From contig DATJYV010000073.1 in the NCBI GenBank assembly GCA_035499415.1, positions 1 to 44,849 of the forward strand: DNA of 44,849 nucleotides. Direction: 5' to 3'. Below the pieces are notes generated by a model. It was not told the DNA's origin, did no database searches, and saw only the letters and a program-made list of their open reading frames with translations. The position numbers were made by a program, and so were the translations under genes. Below, piece after piece: positions 7,287-15,249 of this stretch (position 1 is its first letter; each line of letters opens with the position of its first letter). Origin of the DNA: DATJYV01 sp035499415. GTDB taxonomy: Bacteria; Bacteroidota; Ignavibacteria; UBA10030.

Positions 7287-8090
7287 ATGAAAGACAACTT
7301 CTCATCCCATTCTCACTCCTACTCGCGGTTCCGTCCCACATATCCGCGGGAACTGGCAGCGTGGCTTGCCTCGCTTGTCCGGCGTCGGGAGCGTGTGTGG
7401 GATTGCGGTACGGGGAATGGTCAGCTGGCCCGGCTTCTCGCAGATTTTTTTGGCGAAGTGGCGGCGACCGACCTGAGCGCCAATCAGATCGCGAATGCGA
7501 TGCCGGCCGGGAATATCGTCTACCGCGTCGAGTCCGCCGAGCGGTCTTCATTTCCGGACCGTGTTTTCGACCTTGTCACCGTTGCGCAGGCGGCCCACTG
7601 GTTCGATTTTGACAGATTCTACGGCGAAGTAAATCGGACTCTCAAGCCGGACGGTGTGATCGCACTTCTTGGGTACGGTCTCCCTCACGTGAACGATGAA
7701 GTCGACCGATGCGTCCGGTGGTTCCACGGCGACGTCATCTCTCCTTATTGGGACAAGGAACGAATTCTCGTCGATACGAACTACGAGACCATCCCGTTCC
7801 CGTTCGACGAGCTGGACATTCCGCACTTCGAATCCCGGCACGCGTGGAACCTGGAGCAATTCATCGGATATCTCGGAACCTGGTCGGCCGTGAAGCATTA
7901 CCGGGAAGCAAGGTCATCCGACCCGCTGGACCTTGTTCGTGACCCGCTCGGTCGTGCGTGGGGTCATGGCGAGAGCATGCGGGACGTCGGCTTCCCGATC
8001 TTTGCAAGGGTGGGACGCAAGCCGGCAACCGCGGAGTCTCCCAGCAACCATGAACGGCACGAACCGCAGATCCATTCGCAGGGAATATGA
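7287..8090 (+). CDS. Class I SAM-dependent methyltransferase
   Basis: A 267-residue Methyltransf_11-type enzyme. The N-terminus has the (F/Y)xxFRPTYP segment typical of a small-molecule methyltransferase subgroup; motif I is VWDCGTGNGQLARLL (about 42-56), the acidic strand-2 end is ATDLS, and the post-motif region reads AQAAHWFDFDRFY, as in the yeast Crg1/trans-aconitate methyltransferase relatives. The substrate is not deducible. The last 20-odd residues (PATAESPSNHERHE) look like a non-conserved tail. The gene is followed by the DUF2905 gene with one base between stop and start. Confidence 0.9.
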   Translation: MKDNFSSHSHSYSRFRPTYPRELAAWLASLVRRRERVWDCGTGNGQLARLLADFFGEVAATDLSANQIANAMPAGNIVYRVESAERSSFPDRVFDLVTVAQAAHWFDFDRFYGEVNRTLKPDGVIALLGYGLPHVNDEVDRCVRWFHGDVISPYWDKERILVDTNYETIPFPFDELDIPHFESRHAWNLEQFIGYLGTWSAVKHYREARSSDPLDLVRDPLGRAWGHGESMRDVGFPIFARVGRKPATAESPSNHERHEPQIHSQGI

Positions 8091-8091
8091 C

Positions 8092-8316
8092 ATGGCCTCG
8101 GCCGGAAAAGGATTGATTATTATCGGCGGGATGCTGATGCTCGTCGGGTTGGCGCTCGTCTTTTCGCCGAAGATTCCGTTTCTCGGCAAACTCCCGGGAG
8201 ACCTTCACATTCAAAAGAATAATTTCGAGCTTTATATCCCGCTCGCAACATGCTTGTTCCTGAGCATCATCGTGACGGGAATCGTCTGGGTCACCTCGTA
8301 CTTCGCGAAAAAATAA
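8092..8316 (+). CDS. DUF2905 small membrane protein
   Basis: A 74-residue inner-membrane protein with two predicted transmembrane helices (about residues 6-22 and 48-68) separated by a conserved short loop containing IPFLGKLPGD. This G-x-LPGD loop is the hallmark of DUF2905. Its role is unknown. The start chosen is ATG 8092, with GGGA 7 bases upstream and one base after the methyltransferase stop (TGA-C-ATG). A longer in-frame reading from 7933 would lie inside the methyltransferase gene and adds a non-conserved Arg/Ser-rich stretch, so it is rejected. Confidence 0.88.
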   Translation: MASAGKGLIIIGGMLMLVGLALVFSPKIPFLGKLPGDLHIQKNNFELYIPLATCLFLSIIVTGIVWVTSYFAKK

Positions 8317-8319
8317 AAC

Positions 8320-11300
8320 GTGGCGGACACGCAAGAACATCGTTCACCGCCGGCCTTCCCGCCGTTGTCGGACAAGGTCGATTATCGCGCTCTCGAATCG
8401 CGCGTCCGCGATTTCTGGGAGCGTGAAAAAATCTTTGAGCGGAGCATCAGCGAGCGGAGTGCGAAGCCCCAGTTTACATTCTACGAGGGCCCGCCGACCG
8501 CGAACGGGCGCCCCGGCATCCACCACGTGATGTCCCGGACGCTCAAGGACCTCATCTGCCGCTACAAGACGATGCGCGGGTTCCGCGTGCCGAGGAAGGC
8601 TGGATGGGACACGCACGGACTTCCGGTGGAGATCGAGGTCGAAAAAATGCTCGGCTTCAAACACAAGGACGACATCGTCCGGTACGGCATCGCGAGGTTC
8701 AACGAGGAATGCAGGAAGTCTGTCTGGAAATACAAGACGGAATGGGAGGAGATGACGAAGCTGATGGGCTACTGGGTGGATATGGGCCATCCCTACGTCA
8801 CGTTTGAAAACTCGTACATCGAATCGATCTGGTGGGCCCTCAGCCAATTCTTCGGAAAGGGGATGATCTACAAGGGGTACAAGATTCAACCCTACTGCCC
8901 GCGTTGCGAAACGCCCCTCTCATCGCACGAAGTGTCGCTCGGCTACAAGGACGTCAAGGATCCGAGCGTCTACGTGAAGATGAAAATGAAAGGGGAAAAG
9001 GATACGTACTTCCTGGTATGGACGACAACCCCCTGGACGCTCATCTCGAACGTTGCTCTCGCCGTGCACCCCGACATCGATTACGTCACCGTCGAGCACG
9101 AGGGAACGAAGCTGATCCTCGCTGAAGCGCGGCTCCCGGTGCTCGGGGAAGGATACACGGTGGTCGATCGATACAAAGGTTCGAAGCTGAGCGGCAGGGA
9201 GTACGAGCGATTGTTCAACTATCACCAGGTGAAAGAGCGCGGCTGGTACGTCGTCGAAGCGACGTTCGTCACGACGGAGGACGGTTCGGGCATCGTCCAC
9301 ATGGCTCCTGCTTACGGCGAGGACGATTATCGCGCCGGTCAGGAATACGGACTTCCCGTCATTCATCCGGTGGACAAGTCGGGCAATTTCGGGCCGGAAG
9401 TGACCGAGTTTGCCGGCAAGTTTGTGAAGGATGCAGACGAAGAGATCATCGCAAACCTGAAGCAACGAGGCCTTCTGTTCAAGAAGGAGCACCACCTCCA
9501 CAGCTACCCGCACTGCTGGCGGTGTGAATCCCCTCTATTATATTATGCTCGGGATTCGTGGTACATCAAGACGACGGCCTACGCGGAACGGATGAGGGAA
9601 TTGAACGATACGATAAACTGGGTTCCGCCCGAAGTGGGGACCGGTCGATTCGGCAACTGGCTGGCCGAAAATAAGGACTGGGCCCTTTCGCGCGACAGGT
9701 TCTGGGGGACGCCCCTGCCGATCTGGGTCTGCGAGAAGTGCAGGAAGCAGCGATGCGTGGGAAGCATCGAAGAGTACAGGAAAGGGAACGGCGTGCGCGA
9801 ACCGCTCGACCTCCATAAGCCGTTTGTCGATGACGTGACGTTTGCCTGCGATTCCTGCGGCGGCATCATGCGGCGAACGCCCGAGCTTATCGATGTCTGG
9901 TTTGATTCCGGATCGGTCCCCTTTGCGCAATGGCATTTTCCTTTCGAGAACCGGCCGACATTCGAGAATGCGTACCCCGCGGATTACGTCTGCGAAGGCA
10001 TCGACCAGACGAGGGGATGGTTCTACACGATGCATTCGATCGGCTCGTTTCTTTTCGACAAACCGGCCTTCAAAAACGTCCTTGTCAACGAATTGATTCT
10101 CGACAAGGGCGGCCAGAAGATGTCCAAGTCGAAGGGGAACACCGTCGATCCGTTCGCCCTGCTGCGAAAGTATGGAGCCGACGGCACGCGATGGTACCTG
10201 GTTTCGCAAAGCCCGGTATGGCGCGCCACGCTGTTCGACGAAGAGGGGATCGGCGAGGTGCAGAGAAAATTTTTTGGGACGCTGCTCAACACGTATTCGT
10301 TCTTTGCACTCTACGCAAACATCGACCGATTCCGCTTCGGGGAGCCGCGGATTCCCGTGCCGGAGCGGGCCGAGATGGACCGGTGGATCGTCTCGGAACT
10401 CCATTCGCTCATCCGGGAGTACATTGAATCGATGGACGCGTATGACGTCACCCGGGCGGCGCGGGCGGTCAGCAGGTTCACGATTGACCTGCTCTCCAAC
10501 TGGTATGTCCGGAGGAACCGGCGGAGGTTCTGGAAAAGCGAAAGCGGGAAGGATAAAACCGCCGCGTATCAGACGCTCTACGAGTGCCTGGTCGAGGTCC
10601 TCCGCATGAGCGCGCCGATCGCGCCGTACCTGACCGACGAGCTGTTCCGAAATCTTACGAGCGTCTGCCGGACTGACGAGTCCCCGTCCGTCCACCTTTC
10701 ATTCCTCTCTGTGTCGGACCCCGCGCTGGTCGACCGCACGCTGGAACACCGCATGGAGCGCGCGATGAGAATCGTCGCCCTCGTGCGCGCGATGAGAATG
10801 AAGTCGAATCTGAAAGTGCGCCAGCCGCTGAAGCGCGTGCTCATACCGGTTCACGGACCGGAGGATCGGCGGGAGCTGGAACAGATGCGCGACGTGATTC
10901 TGGACGAGATCAACGTGAAGGCGATCGAGTATGTCACGGACGAATCGGGACTCGTACGGTACAAGGCGAAGCCGAATTTCAGGTCGCTCGGAAAGAAATT
11001 CGGCAAATCGGTCCAGCCGATTGCGCAACGGATCCGCACCATGAGCGCGGAGGAGATCCGGCAACTGCAGAAGGAAGGACGCATTTCCCTTGCCGTGGAA
11101 GGTGAGGAACGGGCTCTCGAACCGGAAGATGTGGAGGTCGTGCACGAAGATATTCAGGGATGGCTTGTGGAATCGGAAGGGAACCTGACGGTTGCCCTCG
11201 ACACCGAGTTGAGCGAGGACCTTATCGACGAGGGGCTTGCCCGGGAATTTGTGAACCGCGTCCAAAATCTCCGGAAGGATTCCGGCTTCGAAGTCACGGA

Positions 11301-11490
11301 CAGAATCCGGATCTATTACCGTTCGAGCGATCGTTTGGCAAGGGCGCTTCAACGGCTCGACGCGTACATTCGGCGCGAGACGCTGGCGACGGAAGTGCTT
11401 GCGTCGTCAAAACCCGGAAATGGGACGATGCGGTTCACGGAAGAAGACATCAACGGAGAGCAAACGGAAGTTGCAGTTGAGAAGATTTAG
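8320..11490 (+). CDS. ileS: Isoleucyl-tRNA synthetase (eukaryote-like type)
   Basis: A 1056-residue class Ia synthetase charging tRNA-Ile. The HIGH-equivalent is PGIHH near residues 65-69, preceded by the TFYEGPPTANGRPG block typical of the eukaryotic-like (type 2) IleS; KMSKS is at 600-604. The editing (CP1) insert lies between, with WTTTPWTL, and paired CxxC motifs (CPRC, CEKC, CDSC) suggest zinc sites. A long C-terminal anticodon-binding region follows. Type 2 enzymes tend to resist mupirocin; that is family knowledge, not shown here. The start is GTG at 8320, four bases after the DUF2905 stop. It heads a conserved-looking ileS-dksA-lspA-rluD run. Confidence 0.97.
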   Translation: MADTQEHRSPPAFPPLSDKVDYRALESRVRDFWEREKIFERSISERSAKPQFTFYEGPPTANGRPGIHHVMSRTLKDLICRYKTMRGFRVPRKAGWDTHGLPVEIEVEKMLGFKHKDDIVRYGIARFNEECRKSVWKYKTEWEEMTKLMGYWVDMGHPYVTFENSYIESIWWALSQFFGKGMIYKGYKIQPYCPRCETPLSSHEVSLGYKDVKDPSVYVKMKMKGEKDTYFLVWTTTPWTLISNVALAVHPDIDYVTVEHEGTKLILAEARLPVLGEGYTVVDRYKGSKLSGREYERLFNYHQVKERGWYVVEATFVTTEDGSGIVHMAPAYGEDDYRAGQEYGLPVIHPVDKSGNFGPEVTEFAGKFVKDADEEIIANLKQRGLLFKKEHHLHSYPHCWRCESPLLYYARDSWYIKTTAYAERMRELNDTINWVPPEVGTGRFGNWLAENKDWALSRDRFWGTPLPIWVCEKCRKQRCVGSIEEYRKGNGVREPLDLHKPFVDDVTFACDSCGGIMRRTPELIDVWFDSGSVPFAQWHFPFENRPTFENAYPADYVCEGIDQTRGWFYTMHSIGSFLFDKPAFKNVLVNELILDKGGQKMSKSKGNTVDPFALLRKYGADGTRWYLVSQSPVWRATLFDEEGIGEVQRKFFGTLLNTYSFFALYANIDRFRFGEPRIPVPERAEMDRWIVSELHSLIREYIESMDAYDVTRAARAVSRFTIDLLSNWYVRRNRRRFWKSESGKDKTAAYQTLYECLVEVLRMSAPIAPYLTDELFRNLTSVCRTDESPSVHLSFLSVSDPALVDRTLEHRMERAMRIVALVRAMRMKSNLKVRQPLKRVLIPVHGPEDRRELEQMRDVILDEINVKAIEYVTDESGLVRYKAKPNFRSLGKKFGKSVQPIAQRIRTMSAEEIRQLQKEGRISLAVEGEERALEPEDVEVVHEDIQGWLVESEGNLTVALDTELSEDLIDEGLAREFVNRVQNLRKDSGFEVTDRIRIYYRSSDRLARALQRLDAYIRRETLATEVLASSKPGNGTMRFTEEDINGEQTEVAVEKI

Positions 11491-11500
11491 TGTATATTTG
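11471..11500 (+). promoter_or_regulatory. Bacteroidota-type promoter for the dksA-lspA-rluD genes
   Basis: TTG (11471-11473), exactly 19 bases, then TATATTTG (11493-11500): a full match to the TTG-N19-TAnnTTTG promoter of the Bacteroidota primary sigma factor. It straddles the ileS stop codon, so the regulator gene can be expressed apart from ileS. Confidence 0.65.
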
Positions 11501-11550
11501 CACAATCATTTTTTGAGAAACGTGCACTTACTTTAGGGGTGGATGACACG

Positions 11551-12036
11551 ATGTCGGCAAAAGTGGCGAAGAAAACTCCGAAAAAGGGGATAAAACGCGT
11601 CCCCGCGAGAAGCACCCGTGCTGTGCCCCGGGCCAAAGACGCTGCACCCAAACCCACACCGCGCAAGGGTTTTGGAAAGACGGACCTGGAGCACTTCAAG
11701 AAGATCATCCTCGAGAAGAGGCAGGAAATTCTCGAAGAGCTGGAATCGTTGAAGGCCACGATGATGGACGTGCAGACGGGGGAGTACGTGACGGAGAATT
11801 CCACGTACTCGCTCCATATGGAGCAGGGCACGGATGCCATGGAGCGTGAGAAGGTGTTCCTGTTTGCGTCGCGGGAAGGGAAATTCCTGAACTATCTCGA
11901 CGACGCCCTGAAGCGGATCGAGAACGGGACGTATGGTTTCTGCACCGAGTGCGGGAATTTGATCGACCGGGAGCGCCTCGAGGCGGTTCCGCATGCGCAA
12001 CAGTGCGTTTCATGTAAGATGAAGAAGGGGAAGTGA
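11551..12036 (+). CDS. DksA/TraR-family zinc-finger regulator
   Basis: A 161-residue protein. Residues 1-40 are Lys/Arg/Pro-rich and probably disordered, 43-125 form a helical hairpin with coiled-coil features, and the C-terminal zinc finger has Cys131, Cys134, Cys152 and Cys155 (CTECG and CVSCK). DksA/TraR proteins insert a coiled coil into the RNA polymerase secondary channel and modulate initiation, often with ppGpp. The basic N-terminal tail is longer than in E. coli DksA. ATG 11551 is preferred, with AGGGGTGG 8-11 bases upstream; a GTG at 11539 in the same frame would bury that site. It has its own promoter and sits between ileS and lspA. Confidence 0.9.
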   Translation: MSAKVAKKTPKKGIKRVPARSTRAVPRAKDAAPKPTPRKGFGKTDLEHFKKIILEKRQEILEELESLKATMMDVQTGEYVTENSTYSLHMEQGTDAMEREKVFLFASREGKFLNYLDDALKRIENGTYGFCTECGNLIDRERLEAVPHAQQCVSCKMKKGK

Positions 12037-12106
12037 GTCCCTCCACCCCGAAGCGCGCCATCCGGTGAACCGGCGAGCGCAGAGCGGGAGGTTGAACGGA
12101 GCAGAC

Positions 12107-12184
12107 ATGATGGATGTGAAGAGGCCCCGCGCGTCGAACGCTGACTCGCGCGTTGCAGAGACTGACGCCTGCGATTTGCCATGA
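12107..12184 (+). CDS. Possible 25-residue leader ORF coupled to lspA
   Basis: ATG 12107 follows GGAG by 5 bases and opens a 25-codon frame whose TGA (12182-12184) overlaps the lspA start as ATGA. The peptide is basic at the start (MMDVKRPRAS), then acidic, and has no known domain. It fits a translational-coupling leader for lspA, but a frame this short can arise by chance. Confidence 0.25.
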   Translation: MMDVKRPRASNADSRVAETDACDLP

Positions 12185-12834
12185 AGGTTCTCTACGTCAC
12201 CGGCGTGATCGTTCTGCTCGACCAGGCCACGAAGATGCTGGTCAAGGGGTTTACTCTTTCGTGGCTCCATTACTACCACGCCGGAATGCAGCTCGGTTCG
12301 AGCATCCCCATCCTCGGCAATTTCCTTCGTTTGACGTTCATCGAAAACCCCGGCATGGCATTCGGCATCGACTTTGGGGGCCGGCTGTTCCTCACTATCT
12401 TTTCCCTCGTTGCAAGCGGCGCGATTCTCGTGTACCTCTACAGGATCCGTGACGAATCGTTCGTGATTCGTCTCGCGCTCGCCGTCATTCTCGGCGGTGC
12501 CATCGGCAACCTGATCGACAGAATGTTCTACGGCGTGATTTTCGGAGACGGGATGCTGTTTCACGGGAAGGTGGTTGATTTCATCGACGTGAATTTCTTC
12601 AACGTCGAATTCTTCGATGTCCACATCTCGCGCTGGCCCGTTTTCAACATCGCCGATGCCGCCGTTTCGCTCGGCGTCATCCTCATGCTTCTGTTCCATC
12701 GCCGGTTTGAGAAGGAAGGCGCCGGGACCGTTGAAGCGGTCACGGAGGGGGCAAAAGTCGACGTTGCATCCCTGAAGGAAAACAGCGCCGCGCCGCAAGA
12801 GAGCGTCGTCAACTCCCAGGGTTCCCGCACGTGA
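12181..12834 (+). CDS. lspA: Lipoprotein signal peptidase (signal peptidase II)
   Basis: A 217-residue polytopic inner-membrane aspartyl protease that removes the signal peptide from diacylglyceryl-modified prolipoproteins. Four transmembrane helices and the family boxes are visible: LDQATK (13-18), ENPGMAFG (55-62), GGAIGNLIDR (105-114), VVDFID (131-136) and FNIADAAVSLG (155-165). The catalytic aspartates should be Asp133 and Asp159. The segment between them is longer than in proteobacteria, and about 45 hydrophilic residues follow the last helix, so the protein is longer than the usual 160-170 residues. Lipoprotein substrates in this window include those at 26004 and 41861. Confidence 0.95.
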   Translation: MKVLYVTGVIVLLDQATKMLVKGFTLSWLHYYHAGMQLGSSIPILGNFLRLTFIENPGMAFGIDFGGRLFLTIFSLVASGAILVYLYRIRDESFVIRLALAVILGGAIGNLIDRMFYGVIFGDGMLFHGKVVDFIDVNFFNVEFFDVHISRWPVFNIADAAVSLGVILMLLFHRRFEKEGAGTVEAVTEGAKVDVASLKENSAAPQESVVNSQGSRT

Positions 12835-12835
12835 G

Positions 12836-13819
12836 ATGGCCGCCGTGACGGAGGCCGACGCACGCCAGCGAATTCATATCGTCGTTCCGCCCGGCCAGTC
12901 CCGTGAACGGATTGACCGCTACCTCTCCCGCTCGATTCAAAACGCCACCCGCTCCAAGGTTCACCGCGGAATAACCCAGGGCGACGTCCTCGTCAACGGA
13001 GGCCGGGTCAAGCCGAGCTATCTCGTCCAGCCGCGCGACGAAATTCTCATCACCCTTCCCCATCCCCCTCCACCGGACGTCCGGCCGGAAAACATTCCGC
13101 TCGACATTGTCTTTGAAGACGCGTCTCTCATCATCGTCAACAAACCGGCAGGCATGGTGACGCATCCGGCCTACGGCCATTACGAAGGGACGCTCGTGAA
13201 TGCACTCCTGTTCCATTGTCGGGCTCTTCGAGGCGTGGACGACGGCCTCCGGCCCGGGATTGTACATCGGCTGGACAAGGATACCACAGGCCTGCTCGTC
13301 GTCGCCAAAACGAGCTCCGCCCATGTGAAGCTCGCGAAACAATTTGCACAACACACCGTCGAGAGGGAATACCGGGCGATCGTTTGGGGTTCGTTCAGAG
13401 GTGAACGCGGAAGGATCGAGGCCTCGCTCGGTCGAAGCAAGTCGGATAGGAAGAAAGTTGCCGTCACCGAATCGGGAAAAGCCGCCGTCACGGAGTACAC
13501 GGTCTTACGACGGCTGGATTTCCTGACTCTCGTGTCGCTGCAGCTGAAGACAGGACGCACGCACCAGATTCGCGTCCATCTCGCGCATGCCGGCCATCCG
13601 GTGTTCGGCGACCCGACCTACGGCGGACGCACCGCCGCGTGGGGAGGACTTCGCGGGAACCGGTTTCACCGCGCCGCAAACCTCCTGAAAGGGATCTCGA
13701 GACAGGCGCTGCACGCCAAGACGCTCGGATTCATCCATCCCGAAACCAGGAAATTAATTCGATTCGACTCCGACCTTCCGGCCGACATGGCTGCCATCAT
13801 CCGCGCGCTCGGAAAATAA
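12836..13819 (+). CDS. RluD-family rRNA pseudouridine synthase
   Basis: A 327-residue enzyme isomerising specific uridines in 23S rRNA. An N-terminal S4 RNA-binding domain (about 20-80: RIDRYLSRSI, then VLVNGGRVKPSYLV) precedes the RluA/RluD catalytic domain with HRLDKDTTG, placing the catalytic Asp at 147, and GRTHQIRVHLAHAGHPVFGD near 243-262. Architecture and length match RluD (positions 1911/1915/1917 in E. coli), but paralogues with the same layout have other targets. ATG 12836 is one base after the lspA stop, so the two are probably coupled. Confidence 0.93.
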   Translation: MAAVTEADARQRIHIVVPPGQSRERIDRYLSRSIQNATRSKVHRGITQGDVLVNGGRVKPSYLVQPRDEILITLPHPPPPDVRPENIPLDIVFEDASLIIVNKPAGMVTHPAYGHYEGTLVNALLFHCRALRGVDDGLRPGIVHRLDKDTTGLLVVAKTSSAHVKLAKQFAQHTVEREYRAIVWGSFRGERGRIEASLGRSKSDRKKVAVTESGKAAVTEYTVLRRLDFLTLVSLQLKTGRTHQIRVHLAHAGHPVFGDPTYGGRTAAWGGLRGNRFHRAANLLKGISRQALHAKTLGFIHPETRKLIRFDSDLPADMAAIIRALGK

Positions 13820-13851
13820 AAAGGCGACGCGCAGATGATTGCTCGTCGCCT
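13813..13851 (-). terminator. Intrinsic terminator of the DUF6600 gene
   Basis: On the minus strand the 8-base stem AGGCGACG/CGTCGCCT (13851-13844 with 13829-13822) closes a 14-base loop and is followed by TTTTTATTTT (13822-13813). It lies 23 bases after the stop of the minus-strand gene; its U-tract region overlaps the end of the rluD-like gene. Confidence 0.8.
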
Positions 13852-13873
13852 GTCCCTGCCGCCATCGCACCAG

Positions 13874-14938
13874 CTAACCCCGTCTCCTCGTTCTCTCGCT
13901 CCGTGGCGCCTGACGGTTAGGTCTGCCTTTCGACCGCGCCTGATTGGGCGGCGGGCTCCGGATGATATTCGGTCCGGGGTGTGCGTACGCAGGCGCACCT
14001 CGGAAGCCCTGCGGCGAATATCGGACGGGAGGGCCGCTTCGTCTTCCCGTGGCAGGCGGTACCACCGGTTCCGCCCGCTGTATCTGGCGCGTCCGTGCAC
14101 GCTCAACGCGATTCAGTTCCAGTGAAATCTTCCTGTCCCCCGTTCGAAACGTCGCCGGTGCAGTTGAACGATTGAGTTCGACCGGCGATGGGCGGAACAT
14201 CTCGACGCGTTGGACGCCCGATTCCCGTGTGAGCCGCTCGCTGTGAACGTCCGATACCTCGCGTACGTCCGTTCGCTCGACGCGCACAAAACCCCGCCGC
14301 TCGATGACGGCCCTGTCCACCCCACGATTGATAATCCGCGCGCGGTCGACCTCATACCTCCCCGAACTGCGCGTCCTCGGCAGAAGCCGCTCCACATAGT
14401 CCACGCGCGCAACCGTGCGGTACTCGATGGGACCGCCGAAGCTCCGATACGTCACAAAATTCCAATAGACCGGCGGCGCCGACCACGCCCTCGTAAACCG
14501 AATTCCCACGGTGACGCTGAACGTTGCGTAAGGCGGAAGCGGGGCCCACCCCACATACGAATCGTCATTGCGCCATTCAACCCAACCGGGTCCCCACACA
14601 TCATCCGGCACCCAGACCCAGCCGTAGTAATCGTCAAGGTACCATCTTCCGTAATGATACGTCGCCCATCCGAACGGCTCGGATGAAACCCAGTACCAAC
14701 CATAGTCGGTCCACGCCCATTGGCCGAGAAGATACGGTCGCCATTCGGGGGAAGTTCCCTGCGGATGCCAGACCCGCAAACCCCCTTGCACTTCGATCCA
14801 CTCCCCATACGGCGAGAGAGAAGAGTAGAATAGTCCGAATCGCTCTTCAGCAGGCGCGGCCGGAGCTTTTGCCGCAGAACCTGTGAGGAACGGTGCGGAC
14901 AGGATCACGAATACTATGAATATGAGATGTTTCTTCAT
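13874..14938 (-). CDS. Secreted DUF6600-type protein with basic C-terminal tail
   Basis: A 354-residue exported protein. Residues 1-23 form a Sec signal peptide (MKKHLIFIVFVILSAPFLTG). Residues 40-140 contain repeated W/Y/G motifs (GEWIEV, GQWAWTDYGW, YGRWYLDDYYGWVW, VEWRNDDSYVGWAP) characteristic of DUF6600. The C-terminal half is low-complexity and very rich in Arg, Pro and Ser (end SERTRRRG) and may bind anionic polymers. Function is unknown; related proteins are periplasmic or surface-located. The start at 14938 is chosen for the signal peptide; the frame stays open upstream to 15112 but adds non-signal sequence. The gene stands alone, divergent from the GH31 gene and convergent with rluD. 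Confidence 0.8.
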   Translation of the reverse strand: MKKHLIFIVFVILSAPFLTGSAAKAPAAPAEERFGLFYSSLSPYGEWIEVQGGLRVWHPQGTSPEWRPYLLGQWAWTDYGWYWVSSEPFGWATYHYGRWYLDDYYGWVWVPDDVWGPGWVEWRNDDSYVGWAPLPPYATFSVTVGIRFTRAWSAPPVYWNFVTYRSFGGPIEYRTVARVDYVERLLPRTRSSGRYEVDRARIINRGVDRAVIERRGFVRVERTDVREVSDVHSERLTRESGVQRVEMFRPSPVELNRSTAPATFRTGDRKISLELNRVERARTRQIQRAEPVVPPATGRRSGPPVRYSPQGFRGAPAYAHPGPNIIRSPPPNQARSKGRPNRQAPRSERTRRRG

Positions 14939-15097
14939 CGTCAAATTTGCGGGTCTTGAGTACACCCGCCACCAGATGTTATCAATGCCTGTGCCACTCC
15001 CGTCGGGGTGAAATGACTTGTTTTGCGGACAACGCCCCTTTTTTCCGTACTCAGGATCGTTCAACTGTGTAAACAACCGGACATTGTCCGCCGTCCT

Positions 15098-15126
15098 TGA
15101 CTCATCCCTCAAAAATGTACATTATT
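15098..15126 (+). promoter_or_regulatory. Possible promoter of the GH31 gene
   Basis: TTGACT (15098-15103), 17-base spacer, CATTAT (15121-15126); the same area also reads TTG-N18-TACATTAT. The predicted leader is about 115 bases. Confidence 0.4.
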
Positions 15127-15249
15127 ACTTCCGTCGAGTCAAAATCGTATCGCTTCTCCCTCATGATTGTTTTCGCCCCTGCAGTCGACCGATCCACTGC
15201 CAGGCCTCGTCCCATCGCCCATCGGGGCCGGTCGGAGCCTTTTTCCGAT

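Noticed and set aside
7933..8091. N-terminal extension of the DUF2905 protein
   Set aside because: It overlaps the methyltransferase in another frame, is Arg/Ser-rich, and the internal ATG at 8092 has better spacing and matches the family start.
14939..15112. N-terminal extension of the DUF6600 protein
   Set aside because: It would bury an obvious Sec signal peptide starting at 14938.
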